From Myxococcota bacterium (GTDB lineage Bacteria > Myxococcota_A > Polyangia > Polyangiales > Houyiibacteriaceae): 64,000 nt of DNA. The stretch is from the NCBI GenBank assembly GCA_028284955.1, contig JANQQS010000022.1, positions 1 to 64,000 on the forward strand. The letters are read 5' to 3'. Below the pieces are notes generated by a model. It worked only from the letters and a program-made list of their open reading frames with translations, was not told where the DNA came from and searched no databases. Every line of letters starts with the position of its first letter. Position 1 is the first letter of the stretch. Position numbers and translations under genes: made by a program. Shown piece after piece: positions 52,109 to 60,361 of this stretch.

Positions 52109-52846
52109 TCACTGGAACTCGAACGGGAGAACGTTGAGCATGTTGGGTGGTTCCCAGTTGCATCGTGATCCGACCAACGTCGCAACAATAGGGCCTCTTG
52201 GCTTGCCCACGCTGAAGTGAACGGTCACATCGCGGTGAACTTGGTCGGCCTCCGGCAGCACCAGCTGCTTGACATATACGCGGCCTTCCGTGGTTTCAGC
52301 GATTCTGGCGCCCGAGCGTTGTTTTAGAACGACGCCATTATGCGGTCGTTGGCACGAGGTGGGGAAGAACGACACGATTCCGCAGAGGTCTCGCGGCACG
52401 TCGAAGAGTTTTCTTTGCGGATCGTGTGCAACATGACGAGGTTTGTTTGACTCAAACTCCGCCACGAAGTGTAACGCTGTGACGCCTGAAGCACGCACCC
52501 CGATGGGGTCGAGTGAACGGCGACAAGTTCCATGGCGGTTGCTCGTCTCGCTACGGAGAGGAAACTGACCATGCATCACTGCGACCTGATCGAGGGTGAG
52601 CATCAAAGACGGCGCTGCGAGCCCCCAGGCCGATGGCGGACAGCTCTCCTGCGTGGAATCGCTCCAATCCCAATCTTCGCAGGCAAGTATTCGGGAGGAG
52701 CTAGCCTCGATGATGGAATCGAGTTGTTTGGGCGCGAGTTCGCGTGATGAAGCTCCGTCTACCGCGTCGCGGTCTACCTCTGCGGCGCATGCGACCATCA
52801 ATGCGCAACCCGTCGCGACTGCCTTCGTTTTGAATCGGTGATGCAT
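52109..52846 (-). CDS. secreted lipoprotein of unknown function
   Basis: A 245-residue lipoprotein with a strong AAGGAG site before the ATG at 52846 and a signal ending ALMVAC. The mature part includes SWRS-free hydrophilic strands and two Cys pairs (DLCGIVSFFPTSC among them). It is 93 bases upstream of the small lipoprotein gene in the same direction and may be in one operon with it. Confidence 0.7.
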   Translation of the reverse strand: MHHRFKTKAVATGCALMVACAAEVDRDAVDGASSRELAPKQLDSIIEASSSRILACEDWDWSDSTQESCPPSAWGLAAPSLMLTLDQVAVMHGQFPLRSETSNRHGTCRRSLDPIGVRASGVTALHFVAEFESNKPRHVAHDPQRKLFDVPRDLCGIVSFFPTSCQRPHNGVVLKQRSGARIAETTEGRVYVKQLVLPEADQVHRDVTVHFSVGKPRGPIVATLVGSRCNWEPPNMLNVLPFEFQ

Positions 52847-52942
52847 GAACCAACTCCTTCGTGCTTGGCGCTTTCGGGAGATGTTTCATGCAAAGATGGG
52901 CGCGTCGTTGTGCGCAGGGCATGTAGTCGTGTGCAAACAGCA

Positions 52943-52968
52943 CGTTGGGTGCTGGTCCGCACCCAACG
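52943..52968. promoter_or_regulatory. perfect 10-bp palindrome in divergent promoter region
   Basis: CGTTGGGTGC at 52943-52952 and GCACCCAACG at 52959-52968 form a perfect inverted repeat with six-base spacing between the leftward lipoprotein gene and the rightward beta-helix gene. Candidate operator for either gene. Confidence 0.5.
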
Positions 52969-53088
52969 CTCGAAGCCAGCGCATAGCAATTTGCTGGCTG
53001 AATATGTGGCCGATATTCTGATCTTGTGGCGAAATCCCAGATCAATGCGCGGGCGACCGCAGCTTTACGACGTTTGATGAAGGAGGCG

Positions 53089-54822
53089 ATGAGGGTTGGC
53101 GTCGGTCTCGTACTGTGCGCGGTCTCGATGGTTTCTGGCTGCGGGTCGGACGATGTCAGCGTGTACATGCCCGACGGGTTGCGCGAAGAGGGGTGCGCAG
53201 ACTGCTCGGACTGCGCGGACTGTTCGAGCGCTTCGGGTGGTCCGGGGAGCGAAGTTCCCGGCTCGACGACGGGCGGTTGCGTGGGGCGCGACTTCGACCC
53301 TTTGGCGAACTGGACGCGCGAAGCGCTGCCGGCCGATCGAGTGGTGACGACTGCAGCGGATAGCGGGCCTGGCTCGTTGCGTGCGCAACTCGCGGAAGCG
53401 GCGGACGGTGAGGTCATCGGCTTTGATTCATCGCTCGCGGGAGCCACCATTTCACTTTCGCAGGAGCTCGAGGTCACCCGATCCATCACCTTGGATGGTC
53501 GTGGAGCGCCGGGGGTCACGCTGGATGGGGCAGGGCGCACGCGAGTCTTGTCCACCGCGAAGAATCGCCGCGTTCGATTTTTCGGCCTTCGCTTCGTGAA
53601 CGGTCGAGACTCAGGCCCCGGCGGTGGCGTACACGTTCGGCAAGCAGACGAAAACCAGCCCGAATCATCGGTCGAGTTTCATGGGTGCGTGTTCGAGAAC
53701 AACGCCGGTGGCCGCGGCGGAGCCTTGCGCATCGGTTGGCGGGTCAACGCAGTGGTGGCGGATTGCGTATTTCGAGACAACGACGGCACCATTGGCGCAG
53801 GCGACGATCCGGGGTTCAGCGGCGGCGCGATTTCGACCAGTCAAGATGCTAGTGAAGGCTTGCAGGTGCTGCGCTCGCGCTTCGAAGACAACATCGGCAC
53901 AGTCTCCGGCGCGGTGTACAACATCTTGCAGCCGCTCCAGGTGCTCGACTCAGTCTTCCTCAACAACGAAGCCACGCGAGGCGCAGGCGCCGTATTCACC
54001 GATGGCGGCAATACTGTGGGGCCGCGCAACGATCCCGCTACCGGCGAAGAAGGCGAAATCACGCTCGCCCGATTGTGGATGGAGGGCAACGAAGGCCGAG
54101 GCGAAGGCGGCGCGATGATGCTTTGGGGCTATCCCCGCGATCGCATGACGCTGCAAGACTTGGTGGTGATCGACAGCGTGGTGCACACCGGCGGCCAGTT
54201 CGATAACTCCAAAGGCGGCGGCGCACGGCTTCACGCCCTCGATGATCTCGAGATTCGAAACAGCGTGTTCGCGCGCAACCGCAGCACGCAGCAGGGAGGG
54301 GCGCTCTGGATTGACGGCACAGGTGACGTCGAGATTATCAACAGCACGTTCTCGGACAACCACGTTGAAAACGACACAGGCGGCGCGTTTACCTACAACG
54401 GCCGTGAAGGCACGATTCGGATTGAGAGCTCGGCGTTTGTCGACAACTTTGCCGGCCGCGCCTGCGGCGCGTTCTGGTGGGCATCGGGGGACCAGGACAT
54501 CGAAGTGAAGAACTCGATCTTCGCGCGCAACCAAGTGCCGCGCGATCTGGCCCAGCGGCACGTGCGCGAACCGCGTCCCACGGATGGCGGCGGCAACCTG
54601 GAGTTTGTCGAAAGCGACCCCGGGCGCGGGCGTATCTTCGACGGCAGCGCATTCGCGGACCCGATGCTCGAGCCACTGGGCCCGATGGGATGCACCCTAG
54701 GCCACGCGCTGATGAACGAAAGCCCCGCGCGCGACACCGGCGTCTCATCATCGATCGAGCGCGACGCACAAGGACAAGAACGCAAAGACCCGCCCGACAT
54801 AGGCCCTTTCGAAGCCGATTGA
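53089..54822 (+). CDS. right-handed beta-helix lipoprotein, paralogue
   Basis: A 577-residue lipoprotein. The ATG at 53089 lies just after AAGGAGGCG and gives MRVGVGLVLCAVSMVSGC; a start at 53077 is also possible. A CADCSDCADCSS linker is followed by beta-helix coils (FENNAGGRGGALRIGW, FRDNDGTIGAGDDPGFSGGA, FLNNEATRGAGAVFTDGG) and the ending DIGPFEAD. Similar to the beta-helix lipoprotein in the ECF operon (31349-33043), but with no sigma element upstream. Confidence 0.87.
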   Translation: MRVGVGLVLCAVSMVSGCGSDDVSVYMPDGLREEGCADCSDCADCSSASGGPGSEVPGSTTGGCVGRDFDPLANWTREALPADRVVTTAADSGPGSLRAQLAEAADGEVIGFDSSLAGATISLSQELEVTRSITLDGRGAPGVTLDGAGRTRVLSTAKNRRVRFFGLRFVNGRDSGPGGGVHVRQADENQPESSVEFHGCVFENNAGGRGGALRIGWRVNAVVADCVFRDNDGTIGAGDDPGFSGGAISTSQDASEGLQVLRSRFEDNIGTVSGAVYNILQPLQVLDSVFLNNEATRGAGAVFTDGGNTVGPRNDPATGEEGEITLARLWMEGNEGRGEGGAMMLWGYPRDRMTLQDLVVIDSVVHTGGQFDNSKGGGARLHALDDLEIRNSVFARNRSTQQGGALWIDGTGDVEIINSTFSDNHVENDTGGAFTYNGREGTIRIESSAFVDNFAGRACGAFWWASGDQDIEVKNSIFARNQVPRDLAQRHVREPRPTDGGGNLEFVESDPGRGRIFDGSAFADPMLEPLGPMGCTLGHALMNESPARDTGVSSSIERDAQGQERKDPPDIGPFEAD

Positions 54823-54873
54823 GGGACCCGTTCTCACCCACGTGTCCCACCCAGGGCGGCGCGGTCGTTTGGA

Positions 54874-55141
54874 CAACTACATCGTCACAATCGTGCGCGA
54901 GAGCTCTAGGTGGCTCACACCAGTCGCGAAGCATTAGAAAATGGCGAAATCAGATGGGCAGGGGCTCGGGCCGCGGGGTGAGGATCATTTTTCGCGACGG
55001 ATTGCCGTTCGTTGCGGTGACTTTGCGTTACAAAGAACAGATCGCTGAGTTGCCCGACGTGCTCCTGGATACGGGTTCGGGCGGATCGATATTCTCGGCA
55101 GATAAACTCATGGCCCTCGGAGCGACACCAAAGGACTACAG
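54874..55141 (+). pseudogene. decayed copy of the small-protein/retropepsin pair
   Basis: From 54874 one frame reads QLHRHNRAREL, then TAG at 54907, then VAHTSREALENGEIRWAGAR to TGA at 54979. This aligns with the end of the 97-residue protein at 10990-11283 without gaps; the stop replaces a Tyr codon. A GTG at 54978 overlaps that TGA, as in the intact copy, and starts VRIIFRDGLPFVAVTL with the catalytic VLLDTGSGGSIFSADK. The frame then runs into the 3' end of the vWA gene at about 55141, losing the last half of the protease. Confidence 0.75.
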
Positions 55142-56779
55142 CAGCTCTGATTTACAGTTTTCGTCGCAGCCGTCGCCCGGCGTTCGGTTGCCGTCGTCGC
55201 ATTCTTCTTCGCCGGTGACGTTGTTGTCGCCGCAGTCGAGGGTGCACGTTCGGCTGCAGCCATCGTCTGGAATATCGTTTCCGTCGTCGCATTCTTCGTC
55301 GGCATCGACGTTTCCATTGCCGCATTCGGACGTGCACGCGACGCGCACTGAGATCTGAGCCTGGGCGTCGGCTTCGACGACGGAGCACGTCGAGGGGCAA
55401 AGCTGAATCTGGTCGCTCTCGACGTAGAAGTTGTCTTCTCCGCATTCACCGGCATTTGCCACCTGAGCGAGGCGTCGCGTGGTGCCTTCTCCGGGCTCGT
55501 AGATCACGATGACGCGGTCGTAGTCTGGCACAGGGCCGCCGCTCACCGCGTCGGGGGTGAACCGGCACGGCACGGTGGAGCCTGAGACGACGTCGGTGGC
55601 GACGGCTTGAAAGATGACGTTGAAGTTCGAGTTCTGGCAGATCGGAAAACGCAGGCCTTCGCTTTCGCGACTCAGACGCTGATAGTCCTCGCCGGCTCCG
55701 CTGCCTCGGCCCACTCCGGGAACATTGCATTCCTCGGATACGATGGGGTCATCCGGGAGCCATGGATCGGTGGCCGGGTCGTTTTCGTCCATGCCTAGGA
55801 TCGAGTGAAAAATCCAGTTTGGGTTGTCCTCGGTGCCAAAGAAGCCCGGATCTTTGGAATACATCCACGCTTTGAATCGAGAATCGCTTTCGTTGGAGTC
55901 GTCGTCGGTGATCTCCAAAAACGTGCGCGTCGCGCCGGGTCGAAGCCAGGTGCTCCAGCCGTCGGGTGCATCGCTCAGCGCGACGAGTTCGTCGTCCGCG
56001 TCAAAGTAGCCGCTTGGCTTGAAGCTTCCTGCCCACGAAGGCGGAGAACGGTCGAAGCTCGAGGCAAGCTTGCGAAACGAATCTTCGCTGTTGATGCAAA
56101 TGCTGTAGTGCTTGAAGCGATCGGTGAGTTTGGGTGGTCCTACGGGATCGCAGGCGCCGCCCGCCAGCCCGTCGCCGATGCAGATGCCGTGGTCGTCGCA
56201 AGAGTTCGCGCTGAGCCCCGTGGGACCATGGCGCGAGACGAGAATGACACGGTAGTCGATGTCTGCGTTGGCGAGGATGGTTGCAAAGTCCATGTTGATT
56301 CGAGCGACCACCGCGTCGATTTCCGCGCTCATGCTCGACGAGTTGTCGACCACGACGATGATGTCGGCGGGTCGACGAACGATGGTCGCGTTGCCGGCTG
56401 CGTCGGCGCATGCTTCGTCGGGATTCAGCGGGTCTGTGCCGAGAAACACTTCGTCTCCGTCGTTGGTTCCATCGCCGTCGGAGTCAGGGTTGAGAGGATC
56501 GGTGCCGCGGGCGACTTCGTCGCCATCGGAAAGACCGTCGTCGTCGCTGTCGGGATCGTTTGGGTCGGTTCCCCGGGCCATCTCGGCGGCGTCGCTCAGA
56601 CCGTCTCCGTCCGTATCGGGGCCATCGTCGACCGCTGAATCTCGCGCACCAGTAAAGCCAGCGTCCGACACGCTTCCGTCGAACGCACCGCCATCTTCTG
56701 CGTCGCCGGAGGGTGAGCTGCTGCAGCCAATCGCCAGCGCAACGCCGACACACAAAGTCCAAGTTCGCGATACATTCAT
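55136..56779 (-). CDS. vWA-domain lipoprotein with myxobacterial Cys-rich repeats
   Basis: A 547-residue lipoprotein (signal ending GVALAIGC). Residues 45-110 are thrombospondin type 3-like calcium repeats ([18 protein letters not shown]). A vWA domain starts with [18 protein letters not shown], a canonical D-x-S-x-S MIDAS motif. The C-terminus has two Cys-rich E-E-C-D-D-G-N repeats ([12 protein letters not shown] and [12 protein letters not shown]), typical of myxobacteria. Its last bases overlap the truncated protease remnant. Surface adhesion protein. Confidence 0.87.
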   Translation of the reverse strand: MNVSRTWTLCVGVALAIGCSSSPSGDAEDGGAFDGSVSDAGFTGARDSAVDDGPDTDGDGLSDAAEMARGTDPNDPDSDDDGLSDGDEVARGTDPLNPDSDGDGTNDGDEVFLGTDPLNPDEACADAAGNATIVRRPADIIVVVDNSSSMSAEIDAVVARINMDFATILANADIDYRVILVSRHGPTGLSANSCDDHGICIGDGLAGGACDPVGPPKLTDRFKHYSICINSEDSFRKLASSFDRSPPSWAGSFKPSGYFDADDELVALSDAPDGWSTWLRPGATRTFLEITDDDSNESDSRFKAWMYSKDPGFFGTEDNPNWIFHSILGMDENDPATDPWLPDDPIVSEECNVPGVGRGSGAGEDYQRLSRESEGLRFPICQNSNFNVIFQAVATDVVSGSTVPCRFTPDAVSGGPVPDYDRVIVIYEPGEGTTRRLAQVANAGECGEDNFYVESDQIQLCPSTCSVVEADAQAQISVRVACTSECGNGNVDADEECDDGNDIPDDGCSRTCTLDCGDNNVTGEEECDDGNRTPGDGCDENCKSELL

Positions 56780-56876
56780 GGCACAATTGTACACAAACTC
56801 GTCGACGCATGCCTACTCGGACCGCGCGCGTAGAGCCGATTGCGCGCACCGAGGACTACGTGGACCCACATTGCAC

Positions 56877-56924
56877 GAGGGTTTACCCAGCGGAGGGTTT
56901 ACCCAGCGGAGGGTTTACCCAGCG
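56877..56924. repeat. three perfect 16-bp tandem repeats
   Basis: The unit GAGGGTTTACCCAGCG occurs at 56877-56892, 56893-56908 and 56909-56924. Each has the small palindrome GGGTTTACCC. The TAA of the methyltransferase gene is inside the third unit (56915-56917). Period 16 would shift the frame if it were coding. Confidence 0.95.
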
Positions 56925-57772
56925 GAGGAGTCCGCCGGGCGAGACAAAAAGAGCTCGGCGTGAAGATAGTCGTCTTGCGCTTCGTGTTCGCTCGGGTCGA
57001 TTCCGCGACGCTCCAGTGACTGCAGGACTTTGCGTCGTTCGTCTGAGCCGTGAAAGCGTCGTTGTCGAAATGTCCCGGCCATTTTCCGAGTGACCAACCC
57101 CTGAGACGCGAGTCGCGACGCGATGGCGTCGTAGGAGAACATGCGCAGGACGAAGCTTGCGACCCACGGCGGCTTGGAGGAGCTGACGACGGAGTCGACA
57201 ACAGTCCCGAGCGTCCGTTCGGTGACGTAGCCGATGCAGCCTGTCGAAATGACCAGGTCGACGCCTTGGAGATGCTTCTTGCCGTTCGACGAGATATTGC
57301 CCTGTTCGAGGTTCTCGGCGATCGCGCCGTCCAACAGACCGACTTGGCGGGCGTACTGCTGTGCGTTTTGTGAGGTGTCGAGGCCCACGAACGAGAGCGC
57401 GTCGTCCGCTATCGTCCTATTCCGAAAGAACGCTTGGTCGTCGGCGGGTACCGCCGACGGAGATCTCGTTTCGAGGTATCGATGGCCCAGCGTGGCGAAG
57501 GTCAGCCCATAACGGAGAACAGCGGCATTGATGCCGTACGAACATCCGACGTCGAGGACTTTGACGTGGCGCTGTTGGTACCGTGACCGCCACTGCGTGA
57601 TGATCTCGCGGAACATCGGCGCCGCTTCGTCGACAATCCGGTAGTCCAGAGGCAAGAGGGCCCGGTAGTAAGCGGATGGCTCGGTCTGGTTATAAACGTC
57701 GCCAAAAGAGGCTTTTGCCTGGTTCGCTCGCTGAAAGCGGTCTCCGGGTTCACTATGCGTTTGGAGAGTCAT
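56915..57772 (-). CDS. class I SAM-dependent methyltransferase
   Basis: A 285-residue protein with a class I methyltransferase core. Motif I is VKVLDVGCSYGINAAVLRYG at about residue 70. A long insertion follows, then the acidic strand SFVGLDTSQN and VDLVISTGCIGYVTE. The N-terminal part (YYRALLPLDYRIVDEAAP) and the C-terminus are not characteristic of a known small-molecule methyltransferase. The stop codon lies in a tandem repeat, so the last three codons (SAG) may have been generated by it. Substrate unknown. Confidence 0.8.
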   Translation of the reverse strand: MTLQTHSEPGDRFQRANQAKASFGDVYNQTEPSAYYRALLPLDYRIVDEAAPMFREIITQWRSRYQQRHVKVLDVGCSYGINAAVLRYGLTFATLGHRYLETRSPSAVPADDQAFFRNRTIADDALSFVGLDTSQNAQQYARQVGLLDGAIAENLEQGNISSNGKKHLQGVDLVISTGCIGYVTERTLGTVVDSVVSSSKPPWVASFVLRMFSYDAIASRLASQGLVTRKMAGTFRQRRFHGSDERRKVLQSLERRGIDPSEHEAQDDYLHAELFLSRPADSSAG

Positions 57773-57828
57773 ACGTCGAGGACCGCGTTACTCGAAGTCA
57801 CCGTGTGAGGCAACTTTGACGCTTCGGT

Positions 57829-59253
57829 CTACGGCGCGGTGAACGAGACTTCGTCGAACTCTGGGCTGGCGCTGTCGGTCGCGGTTTGGAGGGTCGCTCG
57901 GTATTGAATGTAGCGTCCTCGGAGGCCAGTGATCTGCGTGATCGTGTCAAGAGACAACGAGCCTGCTGAGTCATCGAACACGCTGTTTTCGGTTCCGTCT
58001 GGCCCGACGAACGGGGGATTGTTCGCGCAATCGGCGTCGTCGCACAGGCGAATCTGGAACGAGAGGTGTAGTGCGCCGCGCCGATAGAGCGCACCAGCTT
58101 CTTCGTCGCTGAGCGCGCGGAGAAATACCGCGGCTTCGTCAAACTCGGCGTCGGCTGAAAATGCCCCGCCGCTGAACGCACCGATGGCAAACTCTTCGTT
58201 CCCATTCACGCGAAAGGGAGGCGAAAACGAAACGCTTTCCGTACTCTCGAGCGCCCCGTCAAAGTATAGGCGCACGGTCGCATTGTCGTGACCGGTTTTG
58301 GTGTAGGTGATTTGGTGCCAAACGTCGTCGTTGACTATGTTGGTGCTGCAGGAGACGCCGCCCGAGGTACTGTTTTGCGGTGAAAACGAGAGGACCGCGG
58401 CCTGTCCACCCGGAGCCGTCCCGTTGCATTTTTGTCGGCAGCCGAGCCACAGATGGGTGCGCGACGAAGGTGGTTCCCCGCGGTCTTCGATGCCCATGTG
58501 TACCCTGTTCGAGTCGTTGGTTTCAAAGGATTCACAGGATTGCGTCGTGCGCACCCAGAGTGCCCACGTGTAGTCGCCCGTATCAAACTGAAAGCTTTCG
58601 CCAGCGCGCGCGAAGACGTAGTTGTTGGTCGTACTCTTCGCTCCTTGCTTTACGGGGCCTGGCGCGAACGTTAGGTCGTCGCTCCCTCCCACGGTGACGT
58701 CGTTCCCGGTTCCCGAACCATCGGGCAGCGTTGCGCCAGGTTCGACACCTTGGTTGGAATCGAAATGGACCAACAGCACATTGTCTGCCATGTCGACCGC
58801 GTCGTTCGTGTACCCTGTTTCTTGGCCACCGTCGTTCGGGAGCGGTTTGCCGTAGGGTGCGCGCGGCGACCACTCGAACGTAGTCCATTCGACTTCCTGC
58901 AAAGCATCGAACACTCGGGACGTGAACGTGCCCTCGCGTTCGCCGGCCACGAGCCGAACGCTGTCGCCGCTCCACTCGGTACGGTCAAACGTTCCGGCCA
59001 TGAAGTGCTCGGGCGTGCGGTCAACAAAGGTCAGCGAGCCTGGAACCACGCCGCCGTCCCGACCGACCGGTGTCGACGCATCGCGATCTTGAAGGTTCGA
59101 CTCGGAAAAGCACTGGTTGTTGACGCACACAAAGCCGCTCGCGCAGGGACAAGGCTTCCCGTCGATATTCGCGCTGACCTGGCAACCTGCAACTACGAAA
59201 AACGCGAGGCACAGCAGCATACGGCCCCAACAATCAGGCAGTGGAACGTTCAT
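57829..59253 (-). CDS. LamG-domain lipoprotein
   Basis: A 474-residue lipoprotein (signal ending LAFFVVAGC). A Cys-rich segment (KPCPCASGFVCVNNQCF) follows. A LamG/concanavalin A-like domain spans about 180-390 (YTWALWVRTTQSCESF, VRLYFDGALESTESVSFSPP, DEAAVFLRALSDEEAGALYR). The end has strands with Cys, possibly a second sugar-binding unit. Start at 59253 or 59220; both give the same mature protein. Surface protein. Confidence 0.83.
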   Translation of the reverse strand: MNVPLPDCWGRMLLCLAFFVVAGCQVSANIDGKPCPCASGFVCVNNQCFSESNLQDRDASTPVGRDGGVVPGSLTFVDRTPEHFMAGTFDRTEWSGDSVRLVAGEREGTFTSRVFDALQEVEWTTFEWSPRAPYGKPLPNDGGQETGYTNDAVDMADNVLLVHFDSNQGVEPGATLPDGSGTGNDVTVGGSDDLTFAPGPVKQGAKSTTNNYVFARAGESFQFDTGDYTWALWVRTTQSCESFETNDSNRVHMGIEDRGEPPSSRTHLWLGCRQKCNGTAPGGQAAVLSFSPQNSTSGGVSCSTNIVNDDVWHQITYTKTGHDNATVRLYFDGALESTESVSFSPPFRVNGNEEFAIGAFSGGAFSADAEFDEAAVFLRALSDEEAGALYRRGALHLSFQIRLCDDADCANNPPFVGPDGTENSVFDDSAGSLSLDTITQITGLRGRYIQYRATLQTATDSASPEFDEVSFTAP

Positions 59254-59372
59254 TCTTGAGGTACAGCGTAGTCGATAGGTTCGGTAAGTTCGAACTGTCC
59301 CTCACCGCGTCTAGCGACCCGTGGCATCGGCCGCGTTATTGGCACGCTACGTGCTCGCCGCTTCTACATCAA

Positions 59373-59475
59373 TCAAACGTCTGTCCACACAACGCGGCCA
59401 ATCCACGTCTGCTCCCGGCGTTCCAATCGATCGTCCACACTTTCGCCATCGAAGTTGGTGGAGATTGGTTGGGCT
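59373..59475 (-). pseudogene. 3' remnant of a GFA-family gene
   Basis: The 94 bases 59382-59475 are nearly identical to 62087-62180, the 3' end of the intact GFA gene. In the same frame they encode QPISTNFDGESVDDRLERR and a C-terminus ending VVWTDV before TGA at 59375-59373. No upstream part of the gene remains. Either a duplication followed by deletion or a piece brought in by recombination. Confidence 0.75.
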
Positions 59476-59497
59476 TTGGGTTTTCGCGTAGGCTGCC

Positions 59498-60046
59498 ATG
59501 GTGCCAAGCATTTACGAGGTCGATGGCAGTTCGATTGCGGAAGCGTACCGCGCCTACCAACTCGCCTCCGGCGCCGGTGCGCTCTTCGAACTGCAGGGGC
59601 GCATGTTGGCAGAGGTCAGCCCAAGCATTGGACCTGACATCGCCCACTCTAAGCGTTTCAACGAGCCGTTCTTGCAGATTTTGGGAGTCTATGCCGCGGA
59701 GCTTGGGGAGGACGGAATCGCCGATCTGAAGGCAGCTAAGAAGTTACGCGACACGGTCGTGCACGCAGATTTTGCAGTCGCCGACAAGAAACATCGGGAG
59801 GTCACGGGTCCCGGCACGGTGCCGGATGGCGGGGTGGTTCAAATCAACATCGCTGGCTTGAAAGGCCCCGAAATGCTGGAACGGCTTATCGCTGGGGAGG
59901 GCCAATCGGTGGCCGCTATGAAGAAGACCAAAGATGGGTCGTTCTTTGGCTGGCTTCTGGAGATTCGACCCCAGCTGCCGATAATTGAGCAGCGACTACT
60001 GGAAGGAGCCGGTCGATTCTACCAACTGGCTGAGCGTGAGCAGTGA
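59498..60046 (+). CDS. small HEPN-like protein
   Basis: A 182-residue protein, helical in its first half. The segment LRDTVVHADFAVADKK contains R-x4-H as in HEPN ribonucleases. The C-terminal part (GVVQINIAGLKGPEMLERLI) is not recognised. No clear ribosome site precedes the ATG. It follows the GFA remnant, and the 315-base gap to the AlbA_2 gene (60047-60361) shows no other gene. Function inferred from the motif only. Confidence 0.5.
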   Translation: MVPSIYEVDGSSIAEAYRAYQLASGAGALFELQGRMLAEVSPSIGPDIAHSKRFNEPFLQILGVYAAELGEDGIADLKAAKKLRDTVVHADFAVADKKHREVTGPGTVPDGGVVQINIAGLKGPEMLERLIAGEGQSVAAMKKTKDGSFFGWLLEIRPQLPIIEQRLLEGAGRFYQLAEREQ

Positions 60047-60361
60047 ACATTTGCTTCAGGTCTTGAGCTCTTTCACTGCTCGGCGCGTGGTCCCTAGATT
60101 GCCCCGTCATGTACACCAGTTTCCTATCCATGAAGTTGGATCAGCCACCAGGCGAGGTTTGCGCCGTTTCGAGGGCAATAGCGAGTGCTGTGTGACCTCT
60201 CTCTGGGCAGATCCCATCATTTCGCGTACCCTTCCGAGTACGAAAGCCACGAGGATCGCAATGCGATTCGGCGGGCGCGCTCGCCTTCGAGGCAGCCGAT
60301 CCGTTCTCGCGGTGCGACTCCTCTGACGAGAACCCATGAGCCAGGGGGTCGAGGTAGAGCC

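Noticed and set aside
56877-56924. Possible small CRISPR array
   Set aside because: Units of 16 bases follow each other without spacers, so this is a simple tandem repeat.
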